From contig JAIKVZ010000049.1 in assembly GCA_024685285.1 (NCBI GenBank), positions 1 to 36,749 on the forward strand: a DNA stretch of 36,749 bases. Reading direction: 5' to 3'. The notes under the pieces are model-generated. The model saw only the letters and a list, made by a program, of their open reading frames with translations. It searched no databases and was not told the DNA's origin. Shown here piece after piece: positions 1 to 8,045 of the stretch. This DNA comes from Bacteroidales bacterium (GTDB lineage Bacteria > Bacteroidota > Bacteroidia > Bacteroidales > P3). The position numbers and the translations under genes were made by a program. Every line of letters starts with the position of its first letter. Position 1 is the stretch's first letter.

Positions 1-658
1 CGGAACCCTCGACCCCTTGGCATCGGGCCTTCTGCTTGTCTGTGTGGGACGTGCTACCAAGACAATACCGCAGTTGCAGGATGGCGACAAAGTCTATACC
101 GGCACCATCGCATTCGGAGCCACAACACCGTGCTACGACCTAGAGCGTCGGATTGACAGCTATTACCCTTTCAAGCACATCACCCGTGAGCTTGTCGAGC
201 GCGAGGCGGCAGCCATGTGTGGCACAATAGAGCAGGTCCCACCGGTGTTCAGCGCTGTCAAGGTCAATGGCCAGAGAGCCTATAAATGTGCCAGGGAGAA
301 CGCCGCAGAGGTTGAGGTCAAAGCTAAAACAGTCGTGATTTACAGTTTCGACATAACCGCTTTCTCTCCCGCGACAACCACCTTTGAGGTATTGCCATCC
401 ATAGCACAGCCCGATGGCGAAGCTCCGCAGCGCGGCCTCTACAAAGACCCACAGGGTGTAGTGCCCGACGGGTTGCCTACCGCTGCTTTCCGCATTGCCT
501 GCGGCAAAGGAACCTACGTGCGCAGCATGGTGCGCGACCTCGGTCTGGCTCTCGACTCGGGCGCCGTGCTCACCAGCCTCAGACGCGAGAGGGTGGGGGA
601 CTACAGCCTTCAGCAGGCCGTCGGCCCCGACAACTTGGACGATTTCGGAGGTTTTTGA
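1..658 (+). CDS. truB: tRNA pseudouridine(55) synthase TruB, 5' truncated by window edge
   Basis: TruB makes pseudouridine 55 in the T-loop of tRNAs in the cytoplasm. The reading frame is open from base 2 and begins inside the family signature GTLDPLASG; the catalytic Asp is encoded at bases 11-13, so roughly the first 40-50 residues lie outside the window. Later family features are KVNGQRAY and the strand-turn motif GKGTYVRS. About 30 extra residues (IAQPDGEAPQRGLYKD and flanks) sit between the two strands that usually join directly just before GKGTYVRS; this looks like a lineage insertion. queA follows on the same strand 71 bases after the stop, so two tRNA-modification genes are adjacent. 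Confidence 0.93.
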   Translation, partial: GTLDPLASGLLLVCVGRATKTIPQLQDGDKVYTGTIAFGATTPCYDLERRIDSYYPFKHITRELVEREAAAMCGTIEQVPPVFSAVKVNGQRAYKCARENAAEVEVKAKTVVIYSFDITAFSPATTTFEVLPSIAQPDGEAPQRGLYKDPQGVVPDGLPTAAFRIACGKGTYVRSMVRDLGLALDSGAVLTSLRRERVGDYSLQQAVGPDNLDDFGGF

Positions 659-729
659 TATTTTTTTTCAATCTGGCAAAATAATTTTCAAATCTTTGCG
701 TTATAGGCATATAATTTGATTTGAAACTA

Positions 730-1785
730 ATGAAACTTTCGCAATTCAGGTTCAACCTGCCCAAAGAGCTTATTGCCGAGAAACCAGCCAAAAACCGCGA
801 CGAAGCCCGCCTTATGGTGTTGCACCGCGATACCCAAGAGATCGAGCACCGTGTGTTTAAGGATATGATTGACTATCTTGACGAGCATGACATCGTGGTG
901 GTCAACAACACCAAAGTGTTCCCGGCTCTGCTCTATGGCGAGAAGGAGAAAACCGGTGCCAAGATAACCGTCTTTCTGCTGCGCGAACTCAACGAGGAAA
1001 TCCGCCTTTGGGATGTGGTGGTCGACCCCGCCCGCAAAATCCGCATAGGCAACAAGCTCTACTTCGGCAACAACGACGCCCTGGTGGCCGAGGTGATTGA
1101 CAACACCACCTCGCGCGGCCGCACCGTGCGTTTCCTTTTCGACGGCACGCACGATGAGTTCATAACCCTCATCAAGAGTATGGGCAAGACCCCTCTGCCC
1201 GACGAACTGCAGCGTATTCGCAATATCGAAAACTGGGACGCCGACCGCTACCAAACCATCTACGCCAAGGTCGAAGGTGCCGTGGCAGCCCCCGTGGCAG
1301 GCCTCCACTTTAGCCGTGAATTGATGAAACGCCTCGAAATCAAGGGTGTCGACTGGCTCGAGATAACCCTCCACGCCGGTATAGGCAACTTCAAGCCCAT
1401 CGAGGTCGAGGACCTCTCCAAGCACCGTATGGACGCCGAGGAGATTCATGTCTCGCAGGAGGTGTGCGACTCCATCAACAGCGCCCGTGCCGCAGGCCAC
1501 CGCATTTGCGTGGTGGGCACCACGACCATGCGCGCCATCGAGAGCGCCGTGACCATCCCCGGCAAGGTGTTCCCCTACGACGGCTGGTCCAACAAGTTCA
1601 TCTACCCCCCATACGATTTCACCATTGCCGACATGATGATAACCAATTTCCACCACGCCATGTCGTCGCAATTCATCATGGTAAGCGCCTTCGCCGGCCC
1701 CGAGTTCCTCATGGAGGCCTACAACGTGGCCATAAAGGAGAAGTATCATTTCTCCACCTACGGCGACGCAATGCTCATCATTTAG
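730..1785 (+). CDS. queA: S-adenosylmethionine:tRNA ribosyltransferase-isomerase QueA
   Basis: QueA transfers and isomerises the ribosyl group of SAM onto 7-aminomethyl-7-deazaguanine in tRNA, giving epoxyqueuosine at position 34. The 351-residue product has the usual family length and landmarks: [20 protein letters not shown] at the N-terminus, [27 protein letters not shown] in the middle, [11 protein letters not shown] and [15 protein letters not shown] start at 721 is possible, but the ATG at 730 matches the conserved N-terminus and is preferred. rarA starts 10 bases after the stop, so queA and rarA are probably cotranscribed. Confidence 0.96.
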   Translation: MKLSQFRFNLPKELIAEKPAKNRDEARLMVLHRDTQEIEHRVFKDMIDYLDEHDIVVVNNTKVFPALLYGEKEKTGAKITVFLLRELNEEIRLWDVVVDPARKIRIGNKLYFGNNDALVAEVIDNTTSRGRTVRFLFDGTHDEFITLIKSMGKTPLPDELQRIRNIENWDADRYQTIYAKVEGAVAAPVAGLHFSRELMKRLEIKGVDWLEITLHAGIGNFKPIEVEDLSKHRMDAEEIHVSQEVCDSINSARAAGHRICVVGTTTMRAIESAVTIPGKVFPYDGWSNKFIYPPYDFTIADMMITNFHHAMSSQFIMVSAFAGPEFLMEAYNVAIKEKYHFSTYGDAMLII

Positions 1786-1795
1786 CAGTTTTGCC

Positions 1796-3049
1796 ATGTC
1801 ACCCTTGGCTGAGATACTGCGACCCTCGACGCTCGACGGCTACATCGGGCAGCAGCACCTTGTGGGCAAGGGAGCCGTGTTGCGCACACTTATCGAGAGC
1901 GGCAACATCCCCTCAATGATATTTTGGGGACCTCCGGGCATAGGCAAGACCACCCTGGCCATGATAATCTCTAACACCCTCAACCGCCCGTTCCACACCC
2001 TCAGCGCCATAAGCAGCGGTGTCAAGGAGGTGCGCGACGTCATCAACCAGGCCCAGGAGGAGGAGGGTGCCATACTTTTCATCGACGAAATCCACCGCTT
2101 CAACAAAGCCCAGCAGGACTCGCTGCTCGGCGCCGTCGAGCGCGGAACCATCACCCTCATAGGCGCCACAACCGAGAACCCCTCGTTTGAAGTCATATCG
2201 GCACTCCTCTCCCGTTGCCAGGTCTATGTGCTCAAAGAGTTTGGCGAGGAGGAGATGAACAGCCTCATCGCCGCCGCCGTGGCCCACTATGGTCGCAATG
2301 GCCGCCAGGTGCAGGTGGCCGAGGCCGACGCCCTGATGCGCGTGAGCGGCGGCGACGCCCGCAAACTGCTCAACGCATTCGAGCTTGTGGTCAACAAAAG
2401 CACCGCCGACCCCGTAATAATCAACAACCGGACCGTTACCGACGTCATCCAGCAAAACCTTGCCTACTACGACAAGCAGGGCGAGATGCACTACGACATC
2501 ATCTCGGCGTTCATCAAGAGTATGCGTGGTTCGGACCCCAACGGGGCCGTCTACTGGCTGGCACGCATGATTGCCGGCGGCGAGGACCCGCTATTCATCG
2601 CACGCCGTATGCTCGTCTTCGCCAGCGAAGACATTGGCAACGCCAACCCCAACGCCCTGTTGCTGGCCAACGCCACCTTCGACGCCGTTAGCAAGATAGG
2701 CTACCCCGAGTGCCGCATCAACCTCTCGCAGTGCGCCTGCTACCTCGCCTGTTCGGCCAAGAGCAACGCCACCTACATGGCCCTCGCCAACGCCGAGGAC
2801 GCCATCAAGCGTACCGGCGACCTGCCTGTGCCGCTCCACATACGCAACGCACCCACCAAGCTCATGAAAAATATGGGCTACGGCAGCGGCTATAAATACG
2901 CTCACGACTTTGAGGGCAACTTCGCTTTGCAGGAATATCTGCCCGCCGGCCTCGAAGGGTCGCGGTTCTACGAGCCGGGCAACACGCCCCGCGAGAATGA
3001 GACCCGTCGCTCGCTCAAAGAGCATTGGGGCGAAAAATACGGCTATTAA
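1796..3049 (+). CDS. rarA: Replication-associated recombination protein A (RarA/MgsA), AAA+ ATPase
   Basis: RarA is a clamp-loader-like AAA+ ATPase that acts at stalled replication forks. The 417-residue protein shows Walker A GPPGIGKT (residues 45-52), Walker B ILFIDEIH (about 93-100), sensor 1 in IGATTENPSF, and the family C-terminal half with MRGSDPNGAVYWLARM and EDIGNANPNAL, which separates RarA from RuvB and DnaX. The start follows queA by 10 bases. The protein ends in the usual EHWGEKYGY region and is intact. Confidence 0.95.
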   Translation: MSPLAEILRPSTLDGYIGQQHLVGKGAVLRTLIESGNIPSMIFWGPPGIGKTTLAMIISNTLNRPFHTLSAISSGVKEVRDVINQAQEEEGAILFIDEIHRFNKAQQDSLLGAVERGTITLIGATTENPSFEVISALLSRCQVYVLKEFGEEEMNSLIAAAVAHYGRNGRQVQVAEADALMRVSGGDARKLLNAFELVVNKSTADPVIINNRTVTDVIQQNLAYYDKQGEMHYDIISAFIKSMRGSDPNGAVYWLARMIAGGEDPLFIARRMLVFASEDIGNANPNALLLANATFDAVSKIGYPECRINLSQCACYLACSAKSNATYMALANAEDAIKRTGDLPVPLHIRNAPTKLMKNMGYGSGYKYAHDFEGNFALQEYLPAGLEGSRFYEPGNTPRENETRRSLKEHWGEKYGY

Positions 3050-3071
3050 TAGTTGGATGTAAACGGTTGAA

Positions 3072-3096
3072 AACCAGGGTATAGATACCCATGGTT
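3072..3096 (+). terminator. Hairpin downstream of rarA, possible terminator
   Basis: AACCA then GGGTA pairs with TACCC then TGGTT across a 4-base loop, with one bulged A. It begins about 22 bases after the rarA stop. No long T-run follows, so intrinsic termination is uncertain. A second nested hairpin (GTTCGG at 3105-3110 with CCGAAC at 3139-3144, enclosing GTCC/GGAC) follows and runs into the repeat at 3130-3188. Confidence 0.35.
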
Positions 3097-3129
3097 CGCT
3101 ATTTGTTCGGCTTTTGTCCACCCCCTGGC

Positions 3130-3188
3130 GGACATTGTCCGAACCCTACCCGATGTTGACCCGACCTTAACCCGAACCTAACCCATCT
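3130..3188 (-). repeat. Interspersed 11-bp-period repeat, copy A
   Basis: On the minus strand this reads as consecutive 11-base units: GGGTTAGGTTC (3174-3184), GGGTTAAGGTC (3163-3173), GGGTCAACATC (3152-3162), GGGTAGGGTTC (3141-3151), then the near-palindrome GGACAATGTCC (3130-3140). The 40 bases 3149-3188 are identical, in inverse orientation, to 16407-16446, and most are shared with 28608-28642. The 12-mer GTTGANAACCAG flanks this copy at 3066-3077 and 3194-3205. The rest of the rarA-gpx gap holds only hairpins and the gpx promoter. Confidence 0.85.
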
Positions 3189-3268
3189 AACGGGTTGATA
3201 ACCAGTGGATTATATGTAATAATGTAAATTGTTGATTTATAGGCAGTTGAAAAAATCAGCTCAACAAC

Positions 3269-3299
3269 TTGCAGGTTCCGGCAAAAAGTTGTATATTTG
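3269..3299 (+). promoter_or_regulatory. Bacteroidota-type promoter for glutathione peroxidase
   Basis: A -7 element TATATTTG (3292-3299) fits the TAnnTTTG consensus. TTG at 3269-3271 lies 20 bases upstream as a partial -33 element. The gpx ATG is 42 bases downstream of the -7 element. Confidence 0.6.
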
Positions 3300-3341
3300 C
3301 AAATCATTTGCACTGAAAATAAACAACAAAAACGGTTCAAT

Positions 3342-3884
3342 ATGGCAACAATTTATGACTTCAAGGCTTTAGCAAGCAACGGCAAGGAGATAGACTTCGC
3401 CGACTTTCGCGGCAAAGTGCTGCTCATCGTCAACACCGCCTCCAAGTGCGGTTTCACGCCCCAGTTCGACGGCCTCGAAGCACTCAACGAGAAATATCGC
3501 GACCGCGGTCTCGTGTGCATCGGTTTCCCCTGCAATCAGTTCAAAGAGCAAGACCCCGGCAGCGACGGCGAGATTGAAGAGTTTTGCCGCCTCAACTACG
3601 GTGTGACGTTCCAAATCATGAAGAAAATCGACGTCAACGGTCACGAGGCTCATCCCATCTTCGAGTACCTCAAAACTGTAGCCCCCGCCGAAGAGTATCA
3701 CGGCCTCAAGGCCAAAGCGGCGGCAACTCTGTTCAAGACCATCAGCAAGAGCGTCGAGAAGGAGAGCGACATAAAATGGAATTTCACTAAATTCCTCATT
3801 TCGCGCGACGGCACTGTGGTGAAGCGTTACGCCCCCACCACCGAGCCGAAGGACTTCGAGAAAGACATCGAGGCAATGCTGTAA
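3342..3884 (+). CDS. Glutathione peroxidase family thiol peroxidase, cytoplasmic
   Basis: This enzyme reduces hydrogen peroxide and organic hydroperoxides; bacterial Cys-type members often use thioredoxin rather than glutathione. The 180-residue product has the peroxidatic Cys in NTASKCGFT (Cys36), a second Cys in GFPCNQF (Cys64), the conserved Gln70, and the catalytic Trp/Asn in WNFTKFL. There is no signal peptide. The ATG at 3342 is chosen over an upstream in-frame start at 3297 because MATIYDFKA begins the fold and the upstream start would overlap the promoter. A second paralogue with a lipoprotein signal lies at 31850-32476. Confidence 0.93.
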   Translation: MATIYDFKALASNGKEIDFADFRGKVLLIVNTASKCGFTPQFDGLEALNEKYRDRGLVCIGFPCNQFKEQDPGSDGEIEEFCRLNYGVTFQIMKKIDVNGHEAHPIFEYLKTVAPAEEYHGLKAKAAATLFKTISKSVEKESDIKWNFTKFLISRDGTVVKRYAPTTEPKDFEKDIEAML

Positions 3885-3971
3885 TAACGTTGCCCCGAAT
3901 GACATTGCCTGTTTTATCCGATATGTTCGGAGAAAGTTCGTGTTATTGAAAAACTAAAAATTCCATTCACA

Positions 3972-5112
3972 ATGAAACAAAAGTTTATCTTCTTCACCGT
4001 CATGATGATGGCATTGGCACTGCCTCAGGTGGCAAGTGCCGAAGATTTCACTTTCTCCTACCAAGGTCAGACGCTATGCTACGACACTAATAGCAGAGGA
4101 GAAGCAGGAGTTACTTACTAACAGGGTTATTCAACTCACAGTTACACCAATCTCGGTGGACGTGTGGTCATACCATCAACTGTTACCGGGCAATACCTAT
4201 ACTGTTACCTACATAGGCTAGAGAGCCTTCTATTACTGTGACAATATAACATCCGTCACTATTCCCAACAGTGTCACCAGCATCAGCGGAGAGGCATTCT
4301 TTTACTGCCGCAACCTTACATCTATAATATTTAATGCTGATAGTTGCAGACAGGCAGGTTATGGTTATAGCGGTGGTCATGCATTCGAATATTGCACCAG
4401 TATTACCAATTTTACTTTTGGCGACAATGTGAAAATTATTCCAGATGAATTGTGCTATGGTTTGACTGGCCTCACTTCCATCACCATCCCCGATTCTGTC
4501 ACCTCCATTGACACCTGTGCTTTTTCTGGTTGCAGTGGGCTAATGGAGATTACTTCGTTGGCCTCCGTGGCACCGGTGTTGGGTATCAATGTATTTGATA
4601 GCGTTACGCCAACAATACCCGTCAACATTCCCTGTGGCAGCCAGATGTCTTACTACTCGCGGTGGCCGTATTTCTCCAACTTCATTGAATCGGAGGGTTT
4701 CTCGTTTAGCGCGCAGAGTGCCGACAGTGTGATGGGGACGGTGACTGTGCTTACGGCCCCCACGTGCCAGTCGCCGCAGGCTGTTGTCAACGCCACAGCC
4801 AACGCAGGCTTCCGTTTCGACCACTGGAGTGATGGCAACACCGACAACCCACGCAGTTTGACACTGACCTCGGACACCACAATAGTGGCTTATTTCGTTG
4901 CGAATGGTACACAGGGCATCGACGATGTTGAAGGAAGCGACATCAAGATAAGTGTGCTTGACGGCCATATTAGTGTTGAAGGAATTGCGGATGAAGAGGT
5001 GCGAGTGTATGACATCGCAGGCCGCATGGTACCGAACCGCTCTTTGCCGTTTGGCGTGTTTATGGTCAAGGTGGGCAACCTGCCGGCCAAGAAAGTCGCG
5101 GTGGTGAGGTAG
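3972..5112 (+). pseudogene. BspA-like leucine-rich repeat surface protein with T9SS-type tail, disrupted
   Basis: The gene starts with a good signal peptide at 3972 (MKQKFIFFTVMMMALALPQ, ending ASA) followed by EDFTFSYQGQTL. The frame hits TAA at 4119-4121. Recognisable sequence continues in the same frame (GGRVVIPSTVTG) and then shifts to another frame near 4185-4205, where TYIG is followed by TAG at 4219-4221 and then RAFYYC. From there the frame is open to 5112: BspA/TpLRR units (TSVTIPNSVTSI, TSITIPDSVTSI), an InlB-B-like region (VVNATANAGFRFDHWSDGNT), and a C-terminal VYDIAGRMV...GVFMVKVGN...KKVAVVR tail like T9SS type A sorting domains. Two stops plus a frameshift make it a pseudogene unless the assembly is wrong. 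Confidence 0.8.
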
Positions 5113-5120
5113 GTCTCGGG

Positions 5121-5156
5121 GTATTCGGAATATTCTGAGTATTCTGAAAATTCTGA
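5121..5156 (+). repeat. 9-bp tandem repeat, four units
   Basis: GTATTCGGA, ATATTCTGA, GTATTCTGA and AAATTCTGA follow directly one after another, just after the BspA-like pseudogene. The unit core is ATTCTGA. The remaining gap to 5490 holds a GC-rich hairpin and a terminator, and no gene that I can support. Confidence 0.75.
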
Positions 5157-5169
5157 TTGAGTTCTTTTG

Positions 5170-5197
5170 GGGGCGGCGAGCGACAGCGAGCCGCCCC
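5170..5197. other. GC-rich hairpin in the 5113-5490 gap
   Basis: GGGGCGGC (5170-5177) and GCCGCCCC (5190-5197) form a perfect 8-bp stem around a 12-base loop. No T-run follows on either strand, so its role (terminator of the BspA-like gene or transcript-end structure) is open. Confidence 0.5.
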
Positions 5198-5405
5198 ACT
5201 GGTTTGATGCAGGGCTTGCGCGCTGCACTGTTTTCGTCGCTATCGGGGACAACTCGGTGTGCCATCCTGTGGCAGACCTCTAACCCGACTTCTGACCCGT
5301 TTTCTTCCAAAGTGCGCGGGTGATCCGGCTTGATTGCCGGGCGACTAACCCTCCCGCTTCCACGGGAAAGACTGCTGCAAAGTTACGAATTTTTTCCGGA
5401 CCGGA

Positions 5406-5442
5406 CAAAAAAATATCGTTGCACTTTTTTGTGCAACGATAT
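5406..5442 (-). terminator. Strong intrinsic terminator of the tig-OMP operon
   Basis: A perfect 12-bp stem, ATATCGTTGCAC (5413-5424) with GTGCAACGATAT (5431-5442), encloses a 6-base loop. On the minus strand it is followed directly by a run of T residues (A-run 5406-5413 on plus). It lies about 50 bases after the stop of the outer-membrane protein gene. Confidence 0.85.
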
Positions 5443-5490
5443 CTTTATTATTTGGTGCAGGATTTAGAAAATCATTGCAGTTTGTTGCAC

Positions 5491-6618
5491 TTACCGACCC
5501 ACGGGCACGCGGTAGCGGGTGGTGCTGGTGCCGATGTTGTAGATGTAGCCGAAGGTGAGCGAGGTTATGCCTACGCCGATGCGCATATTGGTGTTTGCAC
5601 CGTCGACAACATAGTGTGGCATGAAGGTGTGTTTGACATCGAGGAAGATATCGGAACTCTGCGACAGATAGTATCTGAGAAACAGTCCCCCATTGGCACA
5701 CATGGTGAAGATGGGGTTGTCGTAGCGCCACACAGGGCCAGCACCGATATAGGGCATAATGCCCAGACGGCGTCCGCGCACGAAGTCGAGGGTGTTGGTG
5801 AGGTTGAACATCACGTCGGCGTGGAAGTCGGTGTAGCGGAACAGTTCGTTGTCGAATTCGTGTGCATAGAGTCCGGAGAGCTCGAAGCGGAGGGTCCACC
5901 GCGGCGTGTAGTTGCGGCCTATCATTATCTCTGGCATTATGCTGTAGCGGCCAAAGTCGTCCCAGCCTTTGAAATCGAAGGTGGTTACGTTTGCTCCTAT
6001 GCCGTAGCCTAAGAACCAGTCCTCGAACATACCGCGAGTGGCGTACTCGGAGCGGCGATTGTAGGGGGTGTAGTTGAAGTTGTATGTTGCTCCGATGGTG
6101 GCCATATTGATATGCGCTGCCTTGCCATCGTAGGGTATGATGATATTCTTATACTCTGCAAAAGCCGACAGACCATTGAGAATCCGCACGGGTACGTGCA
6201 GTCCAAACATGGTTTGCAGGTTTGAGGTTGACGAGCTGCCGGAGAGCATATAGACACCGAGGCCAGCAATGGGGTAGACGTTGACGCGGGGGTTCTCAAT
6301 GCTGCCGAAAGCCGACAGGATGTCCCACATGAACTCGAGGTTGGCGATGGTGTAGGTTGAGCTTTCGCCCTCGTTGTTGCTGAGCATCGCGGCTCCGGCG
6401 TCAATGCGCATTGCAAGTGGTTGCAGAATCCATTTGCCTGCAGCCACGTTCATGGCAAAGCCGCTGGCGGTCGAAGCCGATTGGTTGGCCGGGCTGTGAA
6501 AAGCGAGACCTATGCCGCCCGAGGCGAATGTATTGGAGAAGATGGATACGCGTCCTTCCTGTGCATTGCCGCAAGCTAGCGTAAGGGTCAGTACTAATGC
6601 GAGGGCTATTTTTTTCAT
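5491..6618 (-). CDS. Outer-membrane beta-barrel protein, unknown function
   Basis: The 375-residue product has an N-terminal signal peptide (MKKIALALVLTLTLACGNAQ) and alternating hydrophobic/polar strands rich in aromatic and Gly residues throughout, for example LRFELSGLYAHEF, LGIMPYIGAGPVWRY and GVGITSLTFGYIYN near the C-terminus. This pattern is typical of Bacteroidota porin-like or OmpW/OmpA-type barrels. No specific family was recognised. Its ATG overlaps the tig stop by four bases (ATGA at 6615-6618), so it is translationally coupled to trigger factor. That is an unusual partner for a barrel but fits a role in making envelope proteins. Confidence 0.75.
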   Translation of the reverse strand: MKKIALALVLTLTLACGNAQEGRVSIFSNTFASGGIGLAFHSPANQSASTASGFAMNVAAGKWILQPLAMRIDAGAAMLSNNEGESSTYTIANLEFMWDILSAFGSIENPRVNVYPIAGLGVYMLSGSSSTSNLQTMFGLHVPVRILNGLSAFAEYKNIIIPYDGKAAHINMATIGATYNFNYTPYNRRSEYATRGMFEDWFLGYGIGANVTTFDFKGWDDFGRYSIMPEIMIGRNYTPRWTLRFELSGLYAHEFDNELFRYTDFHADVMFNLTNTLDFVRGRRLGIMPYIGAGPVWRYDNPIFTMCANGGLFLRYYLSQSSDIFLDVKHTFMPHYVVDGANTNMRIGVGITSLTFGYIYNIGTSTTRYRVPVGR

Positions 6619-7952
6619 AATTCGTTGAACTGCTTTGGTGTCATCTCTTCGACTTCGGGCTTGAGCTGCTCTATGAAGAGGTTGGCGAGGTTGTCGCTGT
6701 AGAGGCGGTCGACTACCTGTCGCACGTTCTCGCGGTCCTTGGCGATGGACTTGGCGGCCTCGGTTATGCGCTGCTCGTGCTGTTCGGGGGTCTCGTTGCT
6801 GTCGGCGGGGCCGTTGTCGAGTACCTTCTTGATATAGTTGACGATGTCGTCCTGGGTAGGTTCGAGGGGTTTAATCTTTTCCAATTCGGCTTGGATGAGT
6901 TCCCATTTAATAGAGGGCAGATATTTCTCGTTCCAGGTCTTCTCGACTTCGTCGGCGGCAATCTCGTTGGTGCGGCAAATCCAGCGTTTGAGGAATTGCT
7001 CGGGTATGGGATCGTCGAAGTTGTCGACCAAGGTCTTGTAGACTTTGTTGGTATAGTGTGAGCGGCTCTGCTCGCTGTTGAATTCGGCTATCTGGTCGGA
7101 GATTGCTTTGCGGAATTCTTTTTCGGTCTTGAGTCCGCGGCCGGGGAAAGCTTTCTCGAAAAGTTCTTCGTTGATTTCGGCGGGGGTTATGCGTGAGCAG
7201 CTGCTGCAGGTGAAGCGGATGGGTGCCTTGAAGGCTTTGGCCTGTTCCGGGGTCATGCGGAATTTCTCGACGAGGGTCTTGTTGTCGAATGCTTTCGGAG
7301 TGTCGATGGTGAGGGTATCGGTGGCAGATTTGCCTATAAGTGAGTTGCGTATCTCTTCGTCCTTGATATCTTCGAGTTGGAACATGGCGTATGTGCTAAG
7401 ACCGCCTTCTTTTACCTCGCATTTTTTGTCTAATTCCTCGGCTTTACCATACACCAATGCACCTTCGCAAATTGTGTCGGGGGTCTCGAAGTTGCCATGG
7501 CGGCGGGTGATATTGGCTACATTCTCGTCAATTTCTTTCTTGCTGACTTTGATTTTGGGCAGTTTGGCGTCGACCTTGTCCCATGCAACGGTTACGCTGG
7601 GTTTGAGGGCGGCGTCGAGGAAGAAGGTGAAGGTGGTCTGGTTGTCGAAATCGACCACTGGGGTCTTCTCGTCGTTGGTGATGGGGTAGCCGAAAATGTC
7701 GAGGTTCTCATCCTTGACATATTTGAATATGGAGTCGCTAAGCAGGCGCTGCACTTCGTCGGCCACTATTGAGGAGCGGTATTTGCGCGATATGAGAGCC
7801 ATCGGGGCTTTGCCTTTGCGGAAGCCGGGTTCTACGGCGTTTTGCTGCATACGTTTGAGCGACTTGGTTACGGCCTCGTTATAGTCGTTTTCTTCAATTT
7901 CAACCTTGATGCTGAGGTCTAAATCGTTCAATTTTTCTCTTGTGATGTTCAT
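6615..7952 (-). CDS. tig: Trigger factor (ribosome-associated chaperone)
   Basis: Trigger factor binds the ribosome exit site and shields nascent chains. The 445-residue protein has the ribosome-binding signature GFRKGKAP (residues 43-50) in its N-terminal domain. A divergent central region with CSSCSRI replaces a clear FKBP core, as is common in Bacteroidota. A long helical C-terminal domain follows, rich in Glu/Lys, ending EMTPKQFNEL. A good promoter lies upstream. The stop overlaps the start of the next outer-membrane protein gene by four bases. Confidence 0.92.
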   Translation of the reverse strand: MNITREKLNDLDLSIKVEIEENDYNEAVTKSLKRMQQNAVEPGFRKGKAPMALISRKYRSSIVADEVQRLLSDSIFKYVKDENLDIFGYPITNDEKTPVVDFDNQTTFTFFLDAALKPSVTVAWDKVDAKLPKIKVSKKEIDENVANITRRHGNFETPDTICEGALVYGKAEELDKKCEVKEGGLSTYAMFQLEDIKDEEIRNSLIGKSATDTLTIDTPKAFDNKTLVEKFRMTPEQAKAFKAPIRFTCSSCSRITPAEINEELFEKAFPGRGLKTEKEFRKAISDQIAEFNSEQSRSHYTNKVYKTLVDNFDDPIPEQFLKRWICRTNEIAADEVEKTWNEKYLPSIKWELIQAELEKIKPLEPTQDDIVNYIKKVLDNGPADSNETPEQHEQRITEAAKSIAKDRENVRQVVDRLYSDNLANLFIEQLKPEVEEMTPKQFNEL

Positions 7953-8005
7953 CTGTAGTATTTAATTTGTTGATTTTTAATATTTTCAATATCTGATAGC
8001 AAATG

Positions 8006-8038
8006 CAAATTTACACATTTTTATTCAATCTGCAACAA
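8006..8038 (-). promoter_or_regulatory. Promoter for tig
   Basis: On the minus strand TAAATTTG (8006-8013) matches the -7 consensus TAnnTTTG. A TTG element (TTGTTG, 8033-8038) lies 19 bases upstream. The tig start is 53 bases downstream. Confidence 0.6.
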
Positions 8039-8045
8039 TATATTT

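Noticed and set aside
659..729. Promoter for queA in the truB-queA gap
   Set aside because: TAATTTG near 713-719 is one base short of TAnnTTTG and no -33 element is spaced correctly; cotranscription with truB is equally likely.
727..1797. Long open frame on the minus strand across queA
   Set aside because: It mirrors queA codon structure (Val/Gly/His-rich, no recognisable motif). QueA on the plus strand carries all family signatures.
3130..3188. CRISPR array or direct-repeat origin of replication in the 11-bp repeats
   Set aside because: There are no spacers of uniform length and no cas genes. The units have no DnaA-box sequence and no dnaA is nearby.
5320..6012. Plus-strand frame of 230 codons opposite the outer-membrane protein gene
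   Set aside because: It is composed of Val/Gly/Glu/His-rich shadow sequence, starts across the terminator hairpin, and lacks a promoter.
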